64,000 bases of DNA. Source: Salinarchaeum sp. IM2453. Its GTDB lineage: Archaea; Halobacteriota; Halobacteria; Halobacteriales; Salinarchaeaceae. A model generated the notes under the pieces. It searched no databases, was not told where the DNA came from, and saw nothing but the letters and a program-made list of their open reading frames with translations. This document shows positions 1 through 8,836 of this stretch, piece after piece. How positions within the stretch are numbered: the first letter of the stretch is position 1; each line of letters opens with the position of its first letter. The translations under genes and the position numbers were made by a program. The stretch is from NCBI RefSeq assembly GCF_019693215.1, contig NZ_CP081183.1:1739226-1803225 (forward strand), given 5' to 3'.

Positions 1-990
1 GATGAACATCGAAATTGCATTCATTGATGTCGTTTTCCCTGATGCCGTTCCACCTGCAAAAATCAGCGACCGATTGTTTTCGATTGCAAGCCATAGATAC
101 GCCATCTGCCCGACACTAAACGTGTTGTATTTTATCAAGTCAACTGGCGTGAACGGCTCGGTAGAGTACTTTCGAAGTGTAAATGCCGAACCTCGAGGGG
201 TTACTTCTTTGCCCAGAGTCAACTCGGCTCGTGACCCGTCTGGCAGGGTTGTTCCAACTATCGGGTCACCGACAGATATGTGCTTTCCTGACCGCTGTGC
301 TAGCCGGACAACAAACTTGTCCAGTTCGTCCTGCTTGAAGCTAATATTTGTCTCAAGATCTGTGTATCCATCGTGATACACGAACAGCGGTAACTCGTAT
401 CCATCACAGGAGATATCCTCAACGTGTGGATCATGCATTACGGCATCAATTTTCCCATAACCACGGAATGCACGATACACATAGTAGAATAGCTTGTAGA
501 AAGCAGGGACATCGAGGGCCGCTCCATATCGCTGTAATTGCTCTCGAAGTTCTGTTCGCAATATCTCAACTGGATCACTTTCGTCGAGATCTGTACGGTA
601 CACCAGTGGATCACGAATATCCTCGAAGACTGCCTCTAATAGTTGAAACTGGTCATCCGTCAGTGACGGCTCGACTACTTCATATCTGTGTTCGTTGCTT
701 TCCGGATCGTACAAGATTACAACAAAGGCGAACGGAGCGTTAACCCAGTACCGTTCTACCTCTTCTAATCCCTCAATCCCATCAAATGAAACAATCGGCC
801 GATGTTCTTTTGGACTGTAGTTGTCAGCTGAAATCGACGAACCACGCAGAATTTTAGATGCACGTTGAACCTGTTCTCGTAGGACCGCAAATCGAGCTGC
901 AAAGCCATTCTGATCGCTCTTCTCAACAATCTCATCTCGTTCAATCCCTGGATCAATCGCGTCAATATCCTCGGAACGATCACTGGCCAT
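1..990 (-). CDS. Type II/IV secretion or pilus assembly ATPase, C-terminus beyond window
   Basis: The reverse strand is open for 330 codons from an ATG at 988-990 to the window edge, so only the N-terminal part is present. It reads as a PilB/VirB11/ArlI-type motor ATPase: an acidic N-terminal region, the family pattern around residues 225-300 (ISVGDPIVGTTLPDGSR, then an RKYSTEPFTP-like stretch), and a Walker A motif GGTASGKTT at about residues 313-321, right at the edge. Such ATPases power assembly of type IV pili or related surface filaments at the inner face of the membrane, usually beside a TadC-like membrane protein, which here would lie outside the window. An in-frame ATG six codons upstream (1006-1008) is an alternative start. 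Walker B and the His box cannot be seen. Confidence 0.88.
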   Translation of the reverse strand, partial: MASDRSEDIDAIDPGIERDEIVEKSDQNGFAARFAVLREQVQRASKILRGSSISADNYSPKEHRPIVSFDGIEGLEEVERYWVNAPFAFVVILYDPESNEHRYEVVEPSLTDDQFQLLEAVFEDIRDPLVYRTDLDESDPVEILRTELREQLQRYGAALDVPAFYKLFYYVYRAFRGYGKIDAVMHDPHVEDISCDGYELPLFVYHDGYTDLETNISFKQDELDKFVVRLAQRSGKHISVGDPIVGTTLPDGSRAELTLGKEVTPRGSAFTLRKYSTEPFTPVDLIKYNTFSVGQMAYLWLAIENNRSLIFAGGTASGKTTSMNAISMFI

Positions 991-1060
991 GAATAATGCT
1001 ACGTACATGAAATATAGACTCCGTGGCTTCTTAACTCTTGCAGGCTGATACAGAACGGCT

Positions 1061-1367
1061 TTGACCTCCTCCCACCCATTCAGGGCTGTCTTTTACCCAT
1101 AAGTTCACGAGACTCAAACGGACGTTTCAGACGCTGTCAACCCCGATCCGTGCTTGAGAGATTGAGATGAGAAGCGATTGAGGGCAGTAATATCGGCGGT
1201 AGGGGATGACTGAATGCGGATAAACAAGATCGGCAAAATCGTTCTATGAGGGTGTTACATCCATAGATATCGGTATTTTCAACCGAGTGCATCGATCTCG
1301 ACAGCGACGTGAGTTGTGGGTAAGAGACAGCCCTGAAGGGGTGGGCTTTCGCCTCGCTACCGCTGTA
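1061..1367. mobile_element. PATE-like non-coding element with inverted ends
   Basis: The ends at 1071-1098 and 1318-1345 are inverted copies, about 26 of 28 bases matching. The outer left end carries the TTGACCTCCTCCCAC motif and the outer right end the CTTTCGCCTCGCTACCGCTGTA motif that recur throughout the window. The inside has no credible ORF. This matches the palindrome-associated elements of Haloquadratum, which are thought to be mobilised in trans by IS200/IS605-type transposases. It fills the gap between the secretion ATPase and the next gene. Confidence 0.7.
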
Positions 1368-1457
1368 GTACTGTGTTCTGAGAAAACAGAGTCAATCGGA
1401 TGCAATTGAGAGGGGCGTTACGTTCATGGTATTCTAACTCATACATACAAGTGAGTG

Positions 1458-1931
1458 ATGAGGCGAGATTATTTCAGTCTCCAAGTGAGAAACGTTGCGT
1501 GGGCAGACAATGAGGGTGATCCAAAGCGTCCGACTCTCATCATTGACTTCGAAGGCCCAACTGATCCGCTTTACGACAGATTGACCGATTCCGAAGATGA
1601 GCTACTTGATGCCGATGAGGTTGATGTTGCATATCGACTGCAGGATCCAGTCGATTTCAGCGATGCACGGGGAGTTGTTGGTGTAACTCATCGGCTTACT
1701 GGTGACTTCATCTTTGAACTAAATGAGAGCGTAGAGAACGTGTTTAAATTCATCCGCGCCGCTCGCAAGTATGAAGAACTCTCTACGGACAACGAATGTC
1801 AGTACGCAATTGAACTTCAGACCGACGGGGAGCACGTAGCAACATTCCAAAAACAGACTCTGCTTGTATATAATGAGGAAGGTGAACTTCTTCGCGAACA
1901 CAGTCTTATCCCGAGTGGTGTTGAACTCTAA
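1458..1931 (+). CDS. Conserved haloarchaeal protein, DUF5793-like
   Basis: A 157-residue acidic soluble protein with no membrane segment. The N-terminal MRRDYFSLQVRNV and the C-terminal EHSLIPSGVEL are the recognisable ends of a small haloarchaeal family that I recall as DUF5793; the function is unknown. The ATG at 1458 is preferred over an in-frame GTG one codon earlier. The next gene follows on the same strand after 66 bases but has its own AT-rich promoter box, so the two are probably separate transcripts. Confidence 0.75.
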   Translation: MRRDYFSLQVRNVAWADNEGDPKRPTLIIDFEGPTDPLYDRLTDSEDELLDADEVDVAYRLQDPVDFSDARGVVGVTHRLTGDFIFELNESVENVFKFIRAARKYEELSTDNECQYAIELQTDGEHVATFQKQTLLVYNEEGELLREHSLIPSGVEL

Positions 1932-1966
1932 TATTCGGGGGATTTTCTCTTCCACTATCCGATAAC

Positions 1967-1978
1967 TCTTAATATATT
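1967..1978 (+). promoter_or_regulatory. Probable TATA box for the gene at 1998
   Basis: The AT-rich stretch TCTTAATATATT is centred about 26 bases before the ATG at 1998, the spacing expected for a leaderless haloarchaeal transcript. Confidence 0.4.
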
Positions 1979-1997
1979 CTCGTTTACAGTCTACAAT

Positions 1998-2270
1998 ATG
2001 CCTACTCCCAAAGATGAGTTTGACTCGATTTATCCCTGCAACTTCTACACGCCAGAAGAACTTCTCGAGCCAGATCAGATGTACACCGTTTACGAGATTG
2101 CTCGGCTCCTGCAAGGATTAGGTCCTGATGAAGCGCTTGAACCAGATACTGAGGACGTCCTACTGGATTGGGCGATTCCGTGGATCGTATTTCACTCTGA
2201 AAAGTTGGTAATTGCTGAGCCACGTGGTGACGAAGAGCCAGGATACTACGGACTCAAAACTGACGATTAA
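1998..2270 (+). CDS. Conserved haloarchaeal protein, DUF5827-like
   Basis: A 90-residue acidic protein. The segments SIYPCNFYTPEELLEPDQMY, TVYEIARLLQGL and a C-terminal EPGYYGLK look like a conserved haloarchaeal family (I recall DUF5827). The helical middle part (YEIARLLQGL) could be a degenerate helix-turn-helix, but I see no clear recognition helix. No Cys pair, signal or membrane segment. Function unknown. The convergent MBL gene ends 17 bases downstream. Confidence 0.72.
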   Translation: MPTPKDEFDSIYPCNFYTPEELLEPDQMYTVYEIARLLQGLGPDEALEPDTEDVLLDWAIPWIVFHSEKLVIAEPRGDEEPGYYGLKTDD

Positions 2271-2287
2271 CTCAGTGCCTTGCTTTT

Positions 2288-2863
2288 TTATCGCTGTTGT
2301 GCCATCTGTCCGGCTAGCGTGATGTGATCATATGGTTCGTTTGAGATACTTGGCCCGTGACCGGGATGTAATTCCGATAAACTCCCCTCTACAAGCTTTG
2401 CTATTCTGTTGATTGACTCAATAAGCAGACTTCGGTCTCCCTCCTCTAAATCTGTACGCCCGAAACTTCCATTCTGGAACACTAAGTCGCCGCCGAATAG
2501 GATTCCTGGCTGTGACGCATACAAACATACGTGGTCATTCTTGTGCCCTGGTGTATGGGCTACTTCGTATGTGTGGTCACCAAGCGTAATCGTCTGTCCA
2601 TCTTTAATTTCGTGGTTAATCCCGTTATACGACCCGTCGAAACCGTACGTGTCGATATCAAACTCAGACTGAACATCAGACAGGTTTCTGACGTGATCCG
2701 GATGTGTATGTGTTATGACAATCTTTTCCGGGACGGATCGCTCCTGAAGTTGCTTTACTATATCAAAATTTGCTCCAACGTCAACAAGAGCTGGCTCTTC
2801 TCCTGGCACGAAAAAGACATTGCTGGTAAATGAAGTAACCCCCTGCGCAAGATTGTCGACCAT
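2288..2863 (-). CDS. MBL-fold metallohydrolase (glyoxalase II type)
   Basis: 191 residues from the ATG at 2861-2863. The open frame extends 30 codons upstream, but family members start at MVDNLAQGV-like sequences. The metal-binding pattern is complete: THTHPDH at residues 51-57, H107 in HTPGHKNDH, D126 in GGDL and H169 in HPGHG. These ligate two metals in hydrolases of the glyoxalase II type. The substrate is not evident; hydrolysis of a thioester or lactone-like compound is a family-level guess. The upstream side faces a palindromic repeat cluster at 2967-3080. Confidence 0.85.
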   Translation of the reverse strand: MVDNLAQGVTSFTSNVFFVPGEEPALVDVGANFDIVKQLQERSVPEKIVITHTHPDHVRNLSDVQSEFDIDTYGFDGSYNGINHEIKDGQTITLGDHTYEVAHTPGHKNDHVCLYASQPGILFGGDLVFQNGSFGRTDLEEGDRSLLIESINRIAKLVEGSLSELHPGHGPSISNEPYDHITLAGQMAQQR

Positions 2864-2966
2864 TGTATTACTAATTAATAACAAGTATATCGGTATAAAT
2901 TCCTCTATCGAAAATAGCAGGCAGAGTACCTTGGGTCGTTCAGAAGACGCCATCTCCCGTGATGAC

Positions 2967-3080
2967 GAGAGACGAAGTCTCTCAACTCACAGCGGATACA
3001 GCGCGGAAGCTCACCGGCTTCAGCCGTTGGTAGCTGACTTGCTCTCCAGTTGTTGGTGATACGATCTTGTTATTCAGTTC
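2967..3080. repeat. Cluster of repeat remnants: hairpin, solo PATE palindrome, MITE end
   Basis: Three short signals sit between divergent genes. At 2967-2983 is a perfect 7-bp hairpin (GAGAGAC/GTCTCTC). At 2989-3031 is a solo copy of the PATE palindrome in the GCGGTAG...GGCTTCAGCC orientation. At 3048-3080 is a single copy of the 33-base inverted-repeat end that bounds the MITE at 57721-58212. The MITE end has no partner nearby, so it is a remnant. Confidence 0.55.
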
Positions 3081-3166
3081 GAAACATGTGACAAGCCCGC
3101 TCCAAAGCTGATTACGTATTGAACATTGAGTAAATTTTTGTATTTTCAACAACTGCTATACTGAAT

Positions 3167-3460
3167 ATGGTCAAGAAAGCTCGTCGTGGTCGTATCTCTG
3201 ACGACCCAGGATCTGGTGATGTCCCAAGTTGGGAAGTATTTATTCGTGACACTGAGGATGATCCTGTCGAACACGTCGGACAGGTTACTGCACAGACAGC
3301 GGATGAAGCTCACGAAGAAGTTTCTCGACTCTTTGCGTGGTTCGCTGACGATGTGTGGATTTGCCCTGCTAATGAGATAGTCCATTACTCTACTGCGGCT
3401 GCCGATGAAACTGAATCAACGCCAGAAGATGGATCTGAACACCGTACCCACGAGCTATAG
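3167..3460 (+). CDS. Htur_1727-type rSAM-partnered candidate RiPP protein
   Basis: A 97-residue protein with the pattern DDPGSGDVPSWEVFIRD, DDPVEHVGQVTAQTADEAHE and FAWFADDVWICPANEI. This resembles the haloarchaeal family named Htur_1727 rSAM-partnered candidate RiPP, itself related to PaaB-like proteins. In that family the short protein is thought to be the substrate or partner of a radical SAM enzyme. The only Cys here is in the WICPA motif. No radical SAM gene lies in this window; the neighbours are an MBL hydrolase and EngB. The family call is from recall of the motif pattern; the modified product is unknown. Confidence 0.7.
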   Translation: MVKKARRGRISDDPGSGDVPSWEVFIRDTEDDPVEHVGQVTAQTADEAHEEVSRLFAWFADDVWICPANEIVHYSTAAADETESTPEDGSEHRTHEL

Positions 3461-3463
3461 CCG

Positions 3464-4081
3464 CTAAAAGTGTTTGAGCAAATCGTCACGCTTCTGTTGT
3501 TTGAGATGCTGCCGGATTGCTTCGTTCAATGGTTCAATTGACCCGCGTTTGGCCGTGATCGGAGCGATAACGTCTTGCCATTGTTTCCACGGTGGATGTA
3601 ATCCCAGTCGTTCAGCAATTGCATTTAGCTCCGCATCTTTGTCATCGACCTTATCCATTTTGTTCACCGCTACAACCGTTGGCACTCCTACATCTCTGAA
3701 AAACCCAAATAACTCAACATCATGTGGAATATCCCCTCTTTCAGTATGTCGATCAATAATCTCCACGGCACTGTTTCCATCTAGTACAATTACTCCAACA
3801 AGAATTTGATCAGCGTATTCCTCAATGTATTGGACAATATTTGTCTTGATTTTCTCTTGTCGCTCCTCCGGAACGCCTTCCATAAAGCCAAACCCAGGTA
3901 AATCTGTAATCATAAAATCATCTCCTGCCCAATCATAGTGCGATGGAGATTGAGTTACTCCTGGTCGGCGTCCCGTCGTTACATCGTGTCCCGTAATCTC
4001 TCGCATCAATGTTGATTTGCCAACGTTCGATCGGCCTGCAAGAACAACTTCATGGGATCGGTTTGGACGTGATTCAAACAT
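3464..4081 (-). CDS. engB: GTP-binding protein EngB
   Basis: 205 residues with all G motifs: P-loop GRSNVGKST at 16-24, a Thr-containing switch region (RRPGVTQSP), DLPG at 60-63 followed by the EngB-typical GFGF, and NKMD at 140-143. EngB (YihA) GTPases act in ribosome assembly. It lies 45 bases downstream of the NOG1 gene on the same strand, so the two GTPases are probably co-transcribed. It ends three bases from the convergent RiPP-candidate gene. The ATG gives the usual family length. Confidence 0.92.
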   Translation of the reverse strand: MFESRPNRSHEVVLAGRSNVGKSTLMREITGHDVTTGRRPGVTQSPSHYDWAGDDFMITDLPGFGFMEGVPEERQEKIKTNIVQYIEEYADQILVGVIVLDGNSAVEIIDRHTERGDIPHDVELFGFFRDVGVPTVVAVNKMDKVDDKDAELNAIAERLGLHPPWKQWQDVIAPITAKRGSIEPLNEAIRQHLKQQKRDDLLKHF

Positions 4082-4126
4082 GTATAATCAGTCTACTCGT
4101 ATTTCGGTCCTTTACACACCTGATAG

Positions 4127-5083
4127 CTACGACTCGTATGGCAGCGTTGGCTGATAATTAATTACCTCGATCGCTGCATTCAGCACGTCATCGACACCAT
4201 CACCTTCTGTCACACTCATCTCGTAATCCGATTCATCATTAGTGGCAACGTCTTTCTTATTCCCAATCGTTAACACAGGCACATCGAATTGGCCTTTGAT
4301 TTCGTCTCGAAGTGATAGTTGTTTTTCTAATGGATATCCACATTGTTCGCTTGGATCGATCAGTACTAACACACAATCTGCAACGTGCTCAAGTGCGCTC
4401 ATCGCCTGTGACTCAATTTCATTGCGATCTTCTGGAGGGCGATCAAGCACACCTGGTGTGTCAACCAGCTGGTATCGAATCCGATCTTGTGTAAAGTGTC
4501 CAATATTAATCCGTGTTGTTGTAAATGGATATGTTGCTGTTTCGTTCTGTGCACGCGTAACTGAATTCACAAACGAGGATTTCCCAACATTTGGATATCC
4601 AGCAACAACGATAGTCGGGTCATCGGGATCGATTTCTGGGAGGTCTTTTAGCGTTGTGGCAGCACTTTGTACTGCTTGTAACGCATCATCGACTGATTCA
4701 ACAACATCTGCAAGTCGGGCAAACGCCTGTTTTCGATGTTTTTTAGCAATCTCTAATTCTCCGTGGACTTTGCTTTGATATGAATCACGAATTTCCGCTG
4801 CTTTCCTCGACGCCCAAGATAAATCACTCAAATTCTGTCGCAACTCATCAACGTCAACAAGCGCGTCTGCTAACTCATAGTAAAAGGGATCCATACGGTT
4901 GAAATCAGGCCATCCATCAACCACATTCCCCAGGTTATCTGAGATTATGTTCGCTGCCGTCTGCAACATCGATAGTTGCGCCTCTGCTCCCGATTTTGCC
5001 CTCCCTGCCCGTGCTGCGCGTGAAAACGCCTTGTCGATAAGCTCGTCGCCAGTTGGTGTTGGCGGGAGGTCCTCAAAAATCAT
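4127..5083 (-). CDS. NOG1-family GTPase
   Basis: 318 residues: an N-terminal helical domain of about 150 residues, then a GTPase domain with P-loop GYPNVGKSS at 162-170, the Thr-rich switch TYPFTTTRI, DTPG from residue 208 and a late NKKD motif. This is the short archaeal form of NOG1, which in eukaryotes works in large ribosomal subunit maturation. It precedes engB with a 45-base gap, in keeping with a ribosome-biogenesis operon. No motif is missing. Confidence 0.9.
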   Translation of the reverse strand: MIFEDLPPTPTGDELIDKAFSRAARAGRAKSGAEAQLSMLQTAANIISDNLGNVVDGWPDFNRMDPFYYELADALVDVDELRQNLSDLSWASRKAAEIRDSYQSKVHGELEIAKKHRKQAFARLADVVESVDDALQAVQSAATTLKDLPEIDPDDPTIVVAGYPNVGKSSFVNSVTRAQNETATYPFTTTRINIGHFTQDRIRYQLVDTPGVLDRPPEDRNEIESQAMSALEHVADCVLVLIDPSEQCGYPLEKQLSLRDEIKGQFDVPVLTIGNKKDVATNDESDYEMSVTEGDGVDDVLNAAIEVINYQPTLPYES

Positions 5084-5192
5084 AGCATTAGTTATGACAT
5101 CGATAGTTAAAAACGTGCGTTTTGTCGTTTCTGCACTGTATATATATCACCTAACGCTGTGGCCAGCAGGGCTTCTAGCTGGAATCGGGGAT

Positions 5193-6161
5193 TCAAAGCA
5201 AGAACATATCGATGATAATTTCATCAATAACGACCATTATGAGAAATCCTACAACAAATGCAATAATGTTCATCTGTGTGATGGCTGCTCGGACTGATGA
5301 CCCTTTCTGCACGCCAATAAATTTGAGCACCTCGTAGATTACTTGTATGATTGCTCCGAGCCCAAGCCCAAAGAACAGTGCGGCCAGCAGAGCGGATTCA
5401 GCAAAACCACCAATCCAACCGCCAATAATTACTGGTCCGCCAGCTATTGCGCCCATAAGCAGAAATTTTGACAGCGGGGGCTGTTCTGTATCACTTGCTA
5501 CTGCTGCTACGATCGTCGGTCCTTCAGTAATGTTGTCAAGTAGAAATGCAATCACTAATAGCATTACCAGTCGTTCCTCTCCTTGGATGAATGCAGTGCC
5601 GATTGCTAATCCTTCCCCGATGCTATGAAGCCCAAGCCCAATCGCCACCAAGTACGCGACGTGTATTCCACTTATATTTCCGTCTGCGCTGATCTTGTTG
5701 TACCTCCACCGACTTACATACATTAGTACTCCAAATGCTACTCCTGTGCCGAGTATTCCAACTATCAGACCCGTAATCGGAACTCCTGCAATACCAAGTG
5801 CTTCTCCAAATGGATTTGCTGCTTCTGCTGCGTTATCTAGTATTCCCTCTGTCATCTCAACCCCAGCAAATGTAAGTACTCCTACTGATAGTGCCAGAAC
5901 TGCGTGGATCCAAACATCACCCAACCGACGGAGATACGGATACCAGAGCATCCCGATTAGTACAGGCACTATCCCCGCAATGGCCCCGATGTATGTCAGC
6001 ATCCAAAGAATTGTCAACATACCCGCATCTGCCATTTCTTCGATGTCTCCGAATGGGGAAGTAAGGTACACACCAGCTAACAGCGCACCTAACACTAGAA
6101 ATGGGCCAAGAAGTAACAACCAGTCTGGAAGTCGATCGTGCAGGACACTTTCTTCATTCAT
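5193..6161 (-). CDS. ZIP family divalent metal transporter
   Basis: 322 residues with about eight hydrophobic segments. The metal-site motifs of ZIP permeases are clear: HSIGEGLAIG in TM4 and DNITEGP in TM5, with a variable loop before them. It likely imports Zn2+ or a similar divalent metal across the cytoplasmic membrane. Compared with shorter bacterial ZupT-like proteins it has an extra N-terminal hydrophobic helix (residues 14-33). It stands alone: NOG1 lies downstream and a 290-base AT-rich gap separates it from the divergent dgcN-like gene. I cannot tell the metal specificity. Confidence 0.9.
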   Translation of the reverse strand: MNEESVLHDRLPDWLLLLGPFLVLGALLAGVYLTSPFGDIEEMADAGMLTILWMLTYIGAIAGIVPVLIGMLWYPYLRRLGDVWIHAVLALSVGVLTFAGVEMTEGILDNAAEAANPFGEALGIAGVPITGLIVGILGTGVAFGVLMYVSRWRYNKISADGNISGIHVAYLVAIGLGLHSIGEGLAIGTAFIQGEERLVMLLVIAFLLDNITEGPTIVAAVASDTEQPPLSKFLLMGAIAGGPVIIGGWIGGFAESALLAALFFGLGLGAIIQVIYEVLKFIGVQKGSSVRAAITQMNIIAFVVGFLIMVVIDEIIIDMFLL

Positions 6162-6452
6162 ATCTTATACAAGGGAAAAATATTCGGCATTTCTGTATCC
6201 TTCTGTAGAAATTATAGGCTCTTCCAACTTGATTTTCCTCTCGTTGCACCAGCTTCTGTACTGTGCCATTGTCTAATACTGCCATTTAGACGCGTCTAAC
6301 TAATATATTTAGTGAATATGTCCTTTGATTTATAAAAATCAGATGTAGCTCAGGTAGCTCAACGTTATGTTCAGTCGTGTTGTTATTTCTGCCGAAGTGA
6401 TGCAGCAGTTGATATCTTCATGCTTATTTGTGTTTGTGTCAATTGTAGAGTC

Positions 6453-7469
6453 ATGCGTGTCGCGATCTTAGCTCATGAACAGTTCCCGGATCGCGCCAAG
6501 ACTGCACTTGGTGTTCTTCGTTACAGCTCATACGATGTTCGAGCTGTTCTTGACCGAGAGCAGGCTGGTAACCGTGTTCATGACTTTGTGCCAGATGTGC
6601 AGGATGCACCAATTGTTGAAAATATGGCTGAAGCCCCTGATGTCGATGCCTTGATCATTGGCATTGCTCCGATTGGTGGTGGATTTGATCCAAGCTGGCG
6701 ATCAGATGTTACCACTGCGCTTCGAAATGGGTGCGATATTGTCTCCGGTTTACACTACTTTTTGTCTGAAGATGATCAGTTCTCGGACCTGGCTTCAGAG
6801 TACGGCTGCGAACTCCGTGACGTTCGACAGCCTCCAGAAGATCTGACCGTTGCTGAGGGCATTGCCGGTGATTTTGATGTTCACACGATTCTTACTGTAG
6901 GTACCGATTGCTCCGTGGGGAAGATGACATCAACCATGGAAATCGCTGAGGCTCTTGATTCAAACGGCCACGATGTTGGTGTTATTCCGACCGGACAAAC
7001 CGGTATCATGATCGAAGGGTGGGGTATCTCGGTCGACCGAGTTATTAGCGACTTCACCAACGGTGCCGTTGAACGGATGATCAAGCAGAAAGCTGATGAA
7101 CATGATGTGTTGGTTGTTGAAGGCCAAGGTACCATTGTACACCCTGCATACTCGGCAGTAACATGTGGAATCTTGCATGGAGCAATGCCAGACTCGCTTG
7201 TTCTCTGTCACGATGCTGATCGTGAAACTATCCACGGATATGATCAGTTTTCGCTCCCTGAGCTGGAAACCTATGTTGACCTATATGAGTCACTTGCTGA
7301 GCAAGTCAACTCAGCAGATGTCGTTGCAGGCATGTTAAACACTCATGGGATGGAATCTGATGACCAAGCACGACAGGCCGTTGACGCATACAGTGATACG
7401 ATTGGTGTCCCAGCAACGGACCCTGTTCGGTTTAGCGCTGAAGAGATCGTTGAGGCGCTAATCCATTGA
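6453..7469 (+). CDS. DUF1611 protein, DgcN-like N-acetyltransferase
   Basis: 338 residues from the ATG at 6453; the open frame begins 11 codons earlier, but MRVAILAHEQFP fits the family start. It has an N-terminal Rossmann-like part and a P-loop-like GTDCSVGKMT at about residues 148-157, then PTGQTGIMI and GQGTIVHPAYS, the DUF1611 signature. Members named DgcN acetylate D-glutamate in marine bacteria, and the next gene encodes the matching DgcA-type epimerase, which supports a role in D-amino acid or muropeptide-derived amino acid catabolism. The archaeal substrate is inference. The stop codon lies inside a palindromic element (see findings). Confidence 0.85.
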   Translation: MRVAILAHEQFPDRAKTALGVLRYSSYDVRAVLDREQAGNRVHDFVPDVQDAPIVENMAEAPDVDALIIGIAPIGGGFDPSWRSDVTTALRNGCDIVSGLHYFLSEDDQFSDLASEYGCELRDVRQPPEDLTVAEGIAGDFDVHTILTVGTDCSVGKMTSTMEIAEALDSNGHDVGVIPTGQTGIMIEGWGISVDRVISDFTNGAVERMIKQKADEHDVLVVEGQGTIVHPAYSAVTCGILHGAMPDSLVLCHDADRETIHGYDQFSLPELETYVDLYESLAEQVNSADVVAGMLNTHGMESDDQARQAVDAYSDTIGVPATDPVRFSAEEIVEALIH

Positions 7470-7516
7470 CCTCCTCCCCCGGCTGAAGCCGTTGGCCTTC
7501 GTCTCAAACTGGTGTA
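7466..7516. repeat. Solo PATE palindrome overlapping the dgcN-like stop codon
   Basis: The TTGACCTCCTCC end motif, a GGCTGAAGCC palindrome core and a decayed CCTTCGTCTC...GTGTA tail match the short palindromic repeat found about seven times here. The TGA inside TTGACC is the stop codon of the preceding gene. Confidence 0.65.
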
Positions 7517-7606
7517 GGTCTCATATCAACCATATTGTAGTCTGGTTGCTTTGTTTTTTGTAACAGTTAACTTCCACTCCTGATAACTACCTGTAAGGCT
7601 ATAGCA

Positions 7607-8644
7607 ATGGTTCTTAACACCGACTTTACACAGCACGAATTACAACTTGATCGTCCATTTCAAATTTCTCGAGGAACGCTAGAATCAACATCTGTTACTA
7701 CCGTGCGCATCTCCGATGGAACACACACGGGAATTGGCGGAGCGGCTCCTGATTCATACTATGGGGAGACATCTGAAACTGTTCAAAGCTTACTTCCAAA
7801 ACTTCTAGATTGTGTCGATGAGATTGACGACATTCATCGTCTTGAAGAAGTTGAACAAACGCTCAACGCAGCCGTCCGGAATAACCCAGCAGCCAAAGCT
7901 GCAATTAGCATCGCTGCACATGACCTTGTCTGCAAACAACTTGATGTGCCTCTTTACAGATACTGGGGATTAAGCCCCGAACAGGCTGTCCCAACTTCAT
8001 ACACAATCGGCATTGACAGTCCATCTGCAATGGCTGAACAGGCCGCAGAGGCTGTAAAGAAGGGTTTTCCCATTCTAAAGGTTAAGCTGGGGACCGACCA
8101 AGATAAAGAAATTATCCGAGCAATTAGAGACGTTGCCCCAGATGTACGGATTCGTGTAGATGCCAACGAGGGATGGACGCCTACGGAAGCTATCAATATG
8201 AGCAGATTCCTCACTCAGCATGACATTGAATTTCTTGAGCAGCCTGTTCCATCAGACCACCCCCAAGCGCTTCAAACAGTTTATGAGCATGTTTCGATCC
8301 CGATTGCAGCTGATGAATCGTGTCGTACACTCTCTGATATCCCTCAGATAGCCGATGCCTGTGATATTGCTAATCTTAAGCTCATGAAGTGTGGTGGTCT
8401 GAGAGAAGCTATTCGCATGATCCATACTGCTCGAGCACATGGATTGGAGGTCATGCTCGGATGTATGATCGAGTCAAATGCTTCAATTGCTGCTGCTTGT
8501 CATCTTACTCCATTACTTGATTACGCTGATCTTGATGGCTCATTACTTTTGGAAGATGATTTGTATGATGGAATTCCAATCGACCGCGGTCATATTCAAC
8601 TAGCTGAGCATGAATATCCAGGCACTGGGGCGATAAAGAATTGA
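7607..8644 (+). CDS. Dipeptide epimerase / N-acetyl-D-Glu racemase (DgcA-like, enolase superfamily)
   Basis: 345 residues of the mandelate racemase/muconate-lactonizing branch of the enolase superfamily. The catalytic lysine pair motif ILKVKLG is at about residues 162-168, the metal ligands follow in RVDANEGW (Asp), FLEQPVP (Glu) and AADESC (Asp), and NLKLMKCGG provides the second-strand Lys. This is the pattern of L-Ala-D/L-Glu epimerases. Pairing with the DUF1611 gene 137 bases upstream matches the DgcN-DgcA pair, where the racemase acts on N-acetyl-D-glutamate. The precise substrate cannot be read from sequence. Confidence 0.88.
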   Translation: MVLNTDFTQHELQLDRPFQISRGTLESTSVTTVRISDGTHTGIGGAAPDSYYGETSETVQSLLPKLLDCVDEIDDIHRLEEVEQTLNAAVRNNPAAKAAISIAAHDLVCKQLDVPLYRYWGLSPEQAVPTSYTIGIDSPSAMAEQAAEAVKKGFPILKVKLGTDQDKEIIRAIRDVAPDVRIRVDANEGWTPTEAINMSRFLTQHDIEFLEQPVPSDHPQALQTVYEHVSIPIAADESCRTLSDIPQIADACDIANLKLMKCGGLREAIRMIHTARAHGLEVMLGCMIESNASIAAACHLTPLLDYADLDGSLLLEDDLYDGIPIDRGHIQLAEHEYPGTGAIKN

Positions 8645-8779
8645 GATACCTTAGGATCAATCCCTGAAGCACTCTGCCTACTATCTCTGTAGACGCGTTA
8701 TTTGATATCTGATTGAATCTGCAGAGAGTGTTATATTGTAAGCAAAAACGACCTGTATAACTGTTACAGATCAGGACTC

Positions 8780-8832
8780 CATCCCAGGGGGCATAGTGGC
8801 GAAGCGAGAAGCGCAGTAGGTCGGGTAAGTTC
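8780..8832 (+). pseudogene. Decayed 3' end of an IS1341-type tnpB
   Basis: The stretch ending GCAGTAGGTCGGGTAAGTTC aligns by eye with the C-terminal coding end and downstream flank of the tnpB fragments at 9788 and 63840 (there GGAGTAGGGCGGGGTAAGTTCAC). Only about 50 bases remain, with a frame break. It ends just before the stop of the convergent uspA gene. Confidence 0.45.
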
Positions 8833-8836
8833 GCTA

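Noticed and set aside
2-743. Plus-strand open frames over the first 740 bases
   Set aside because: They are antisense to the secretion ATPase, whose reverse frame is open and carries a Walker A motif.
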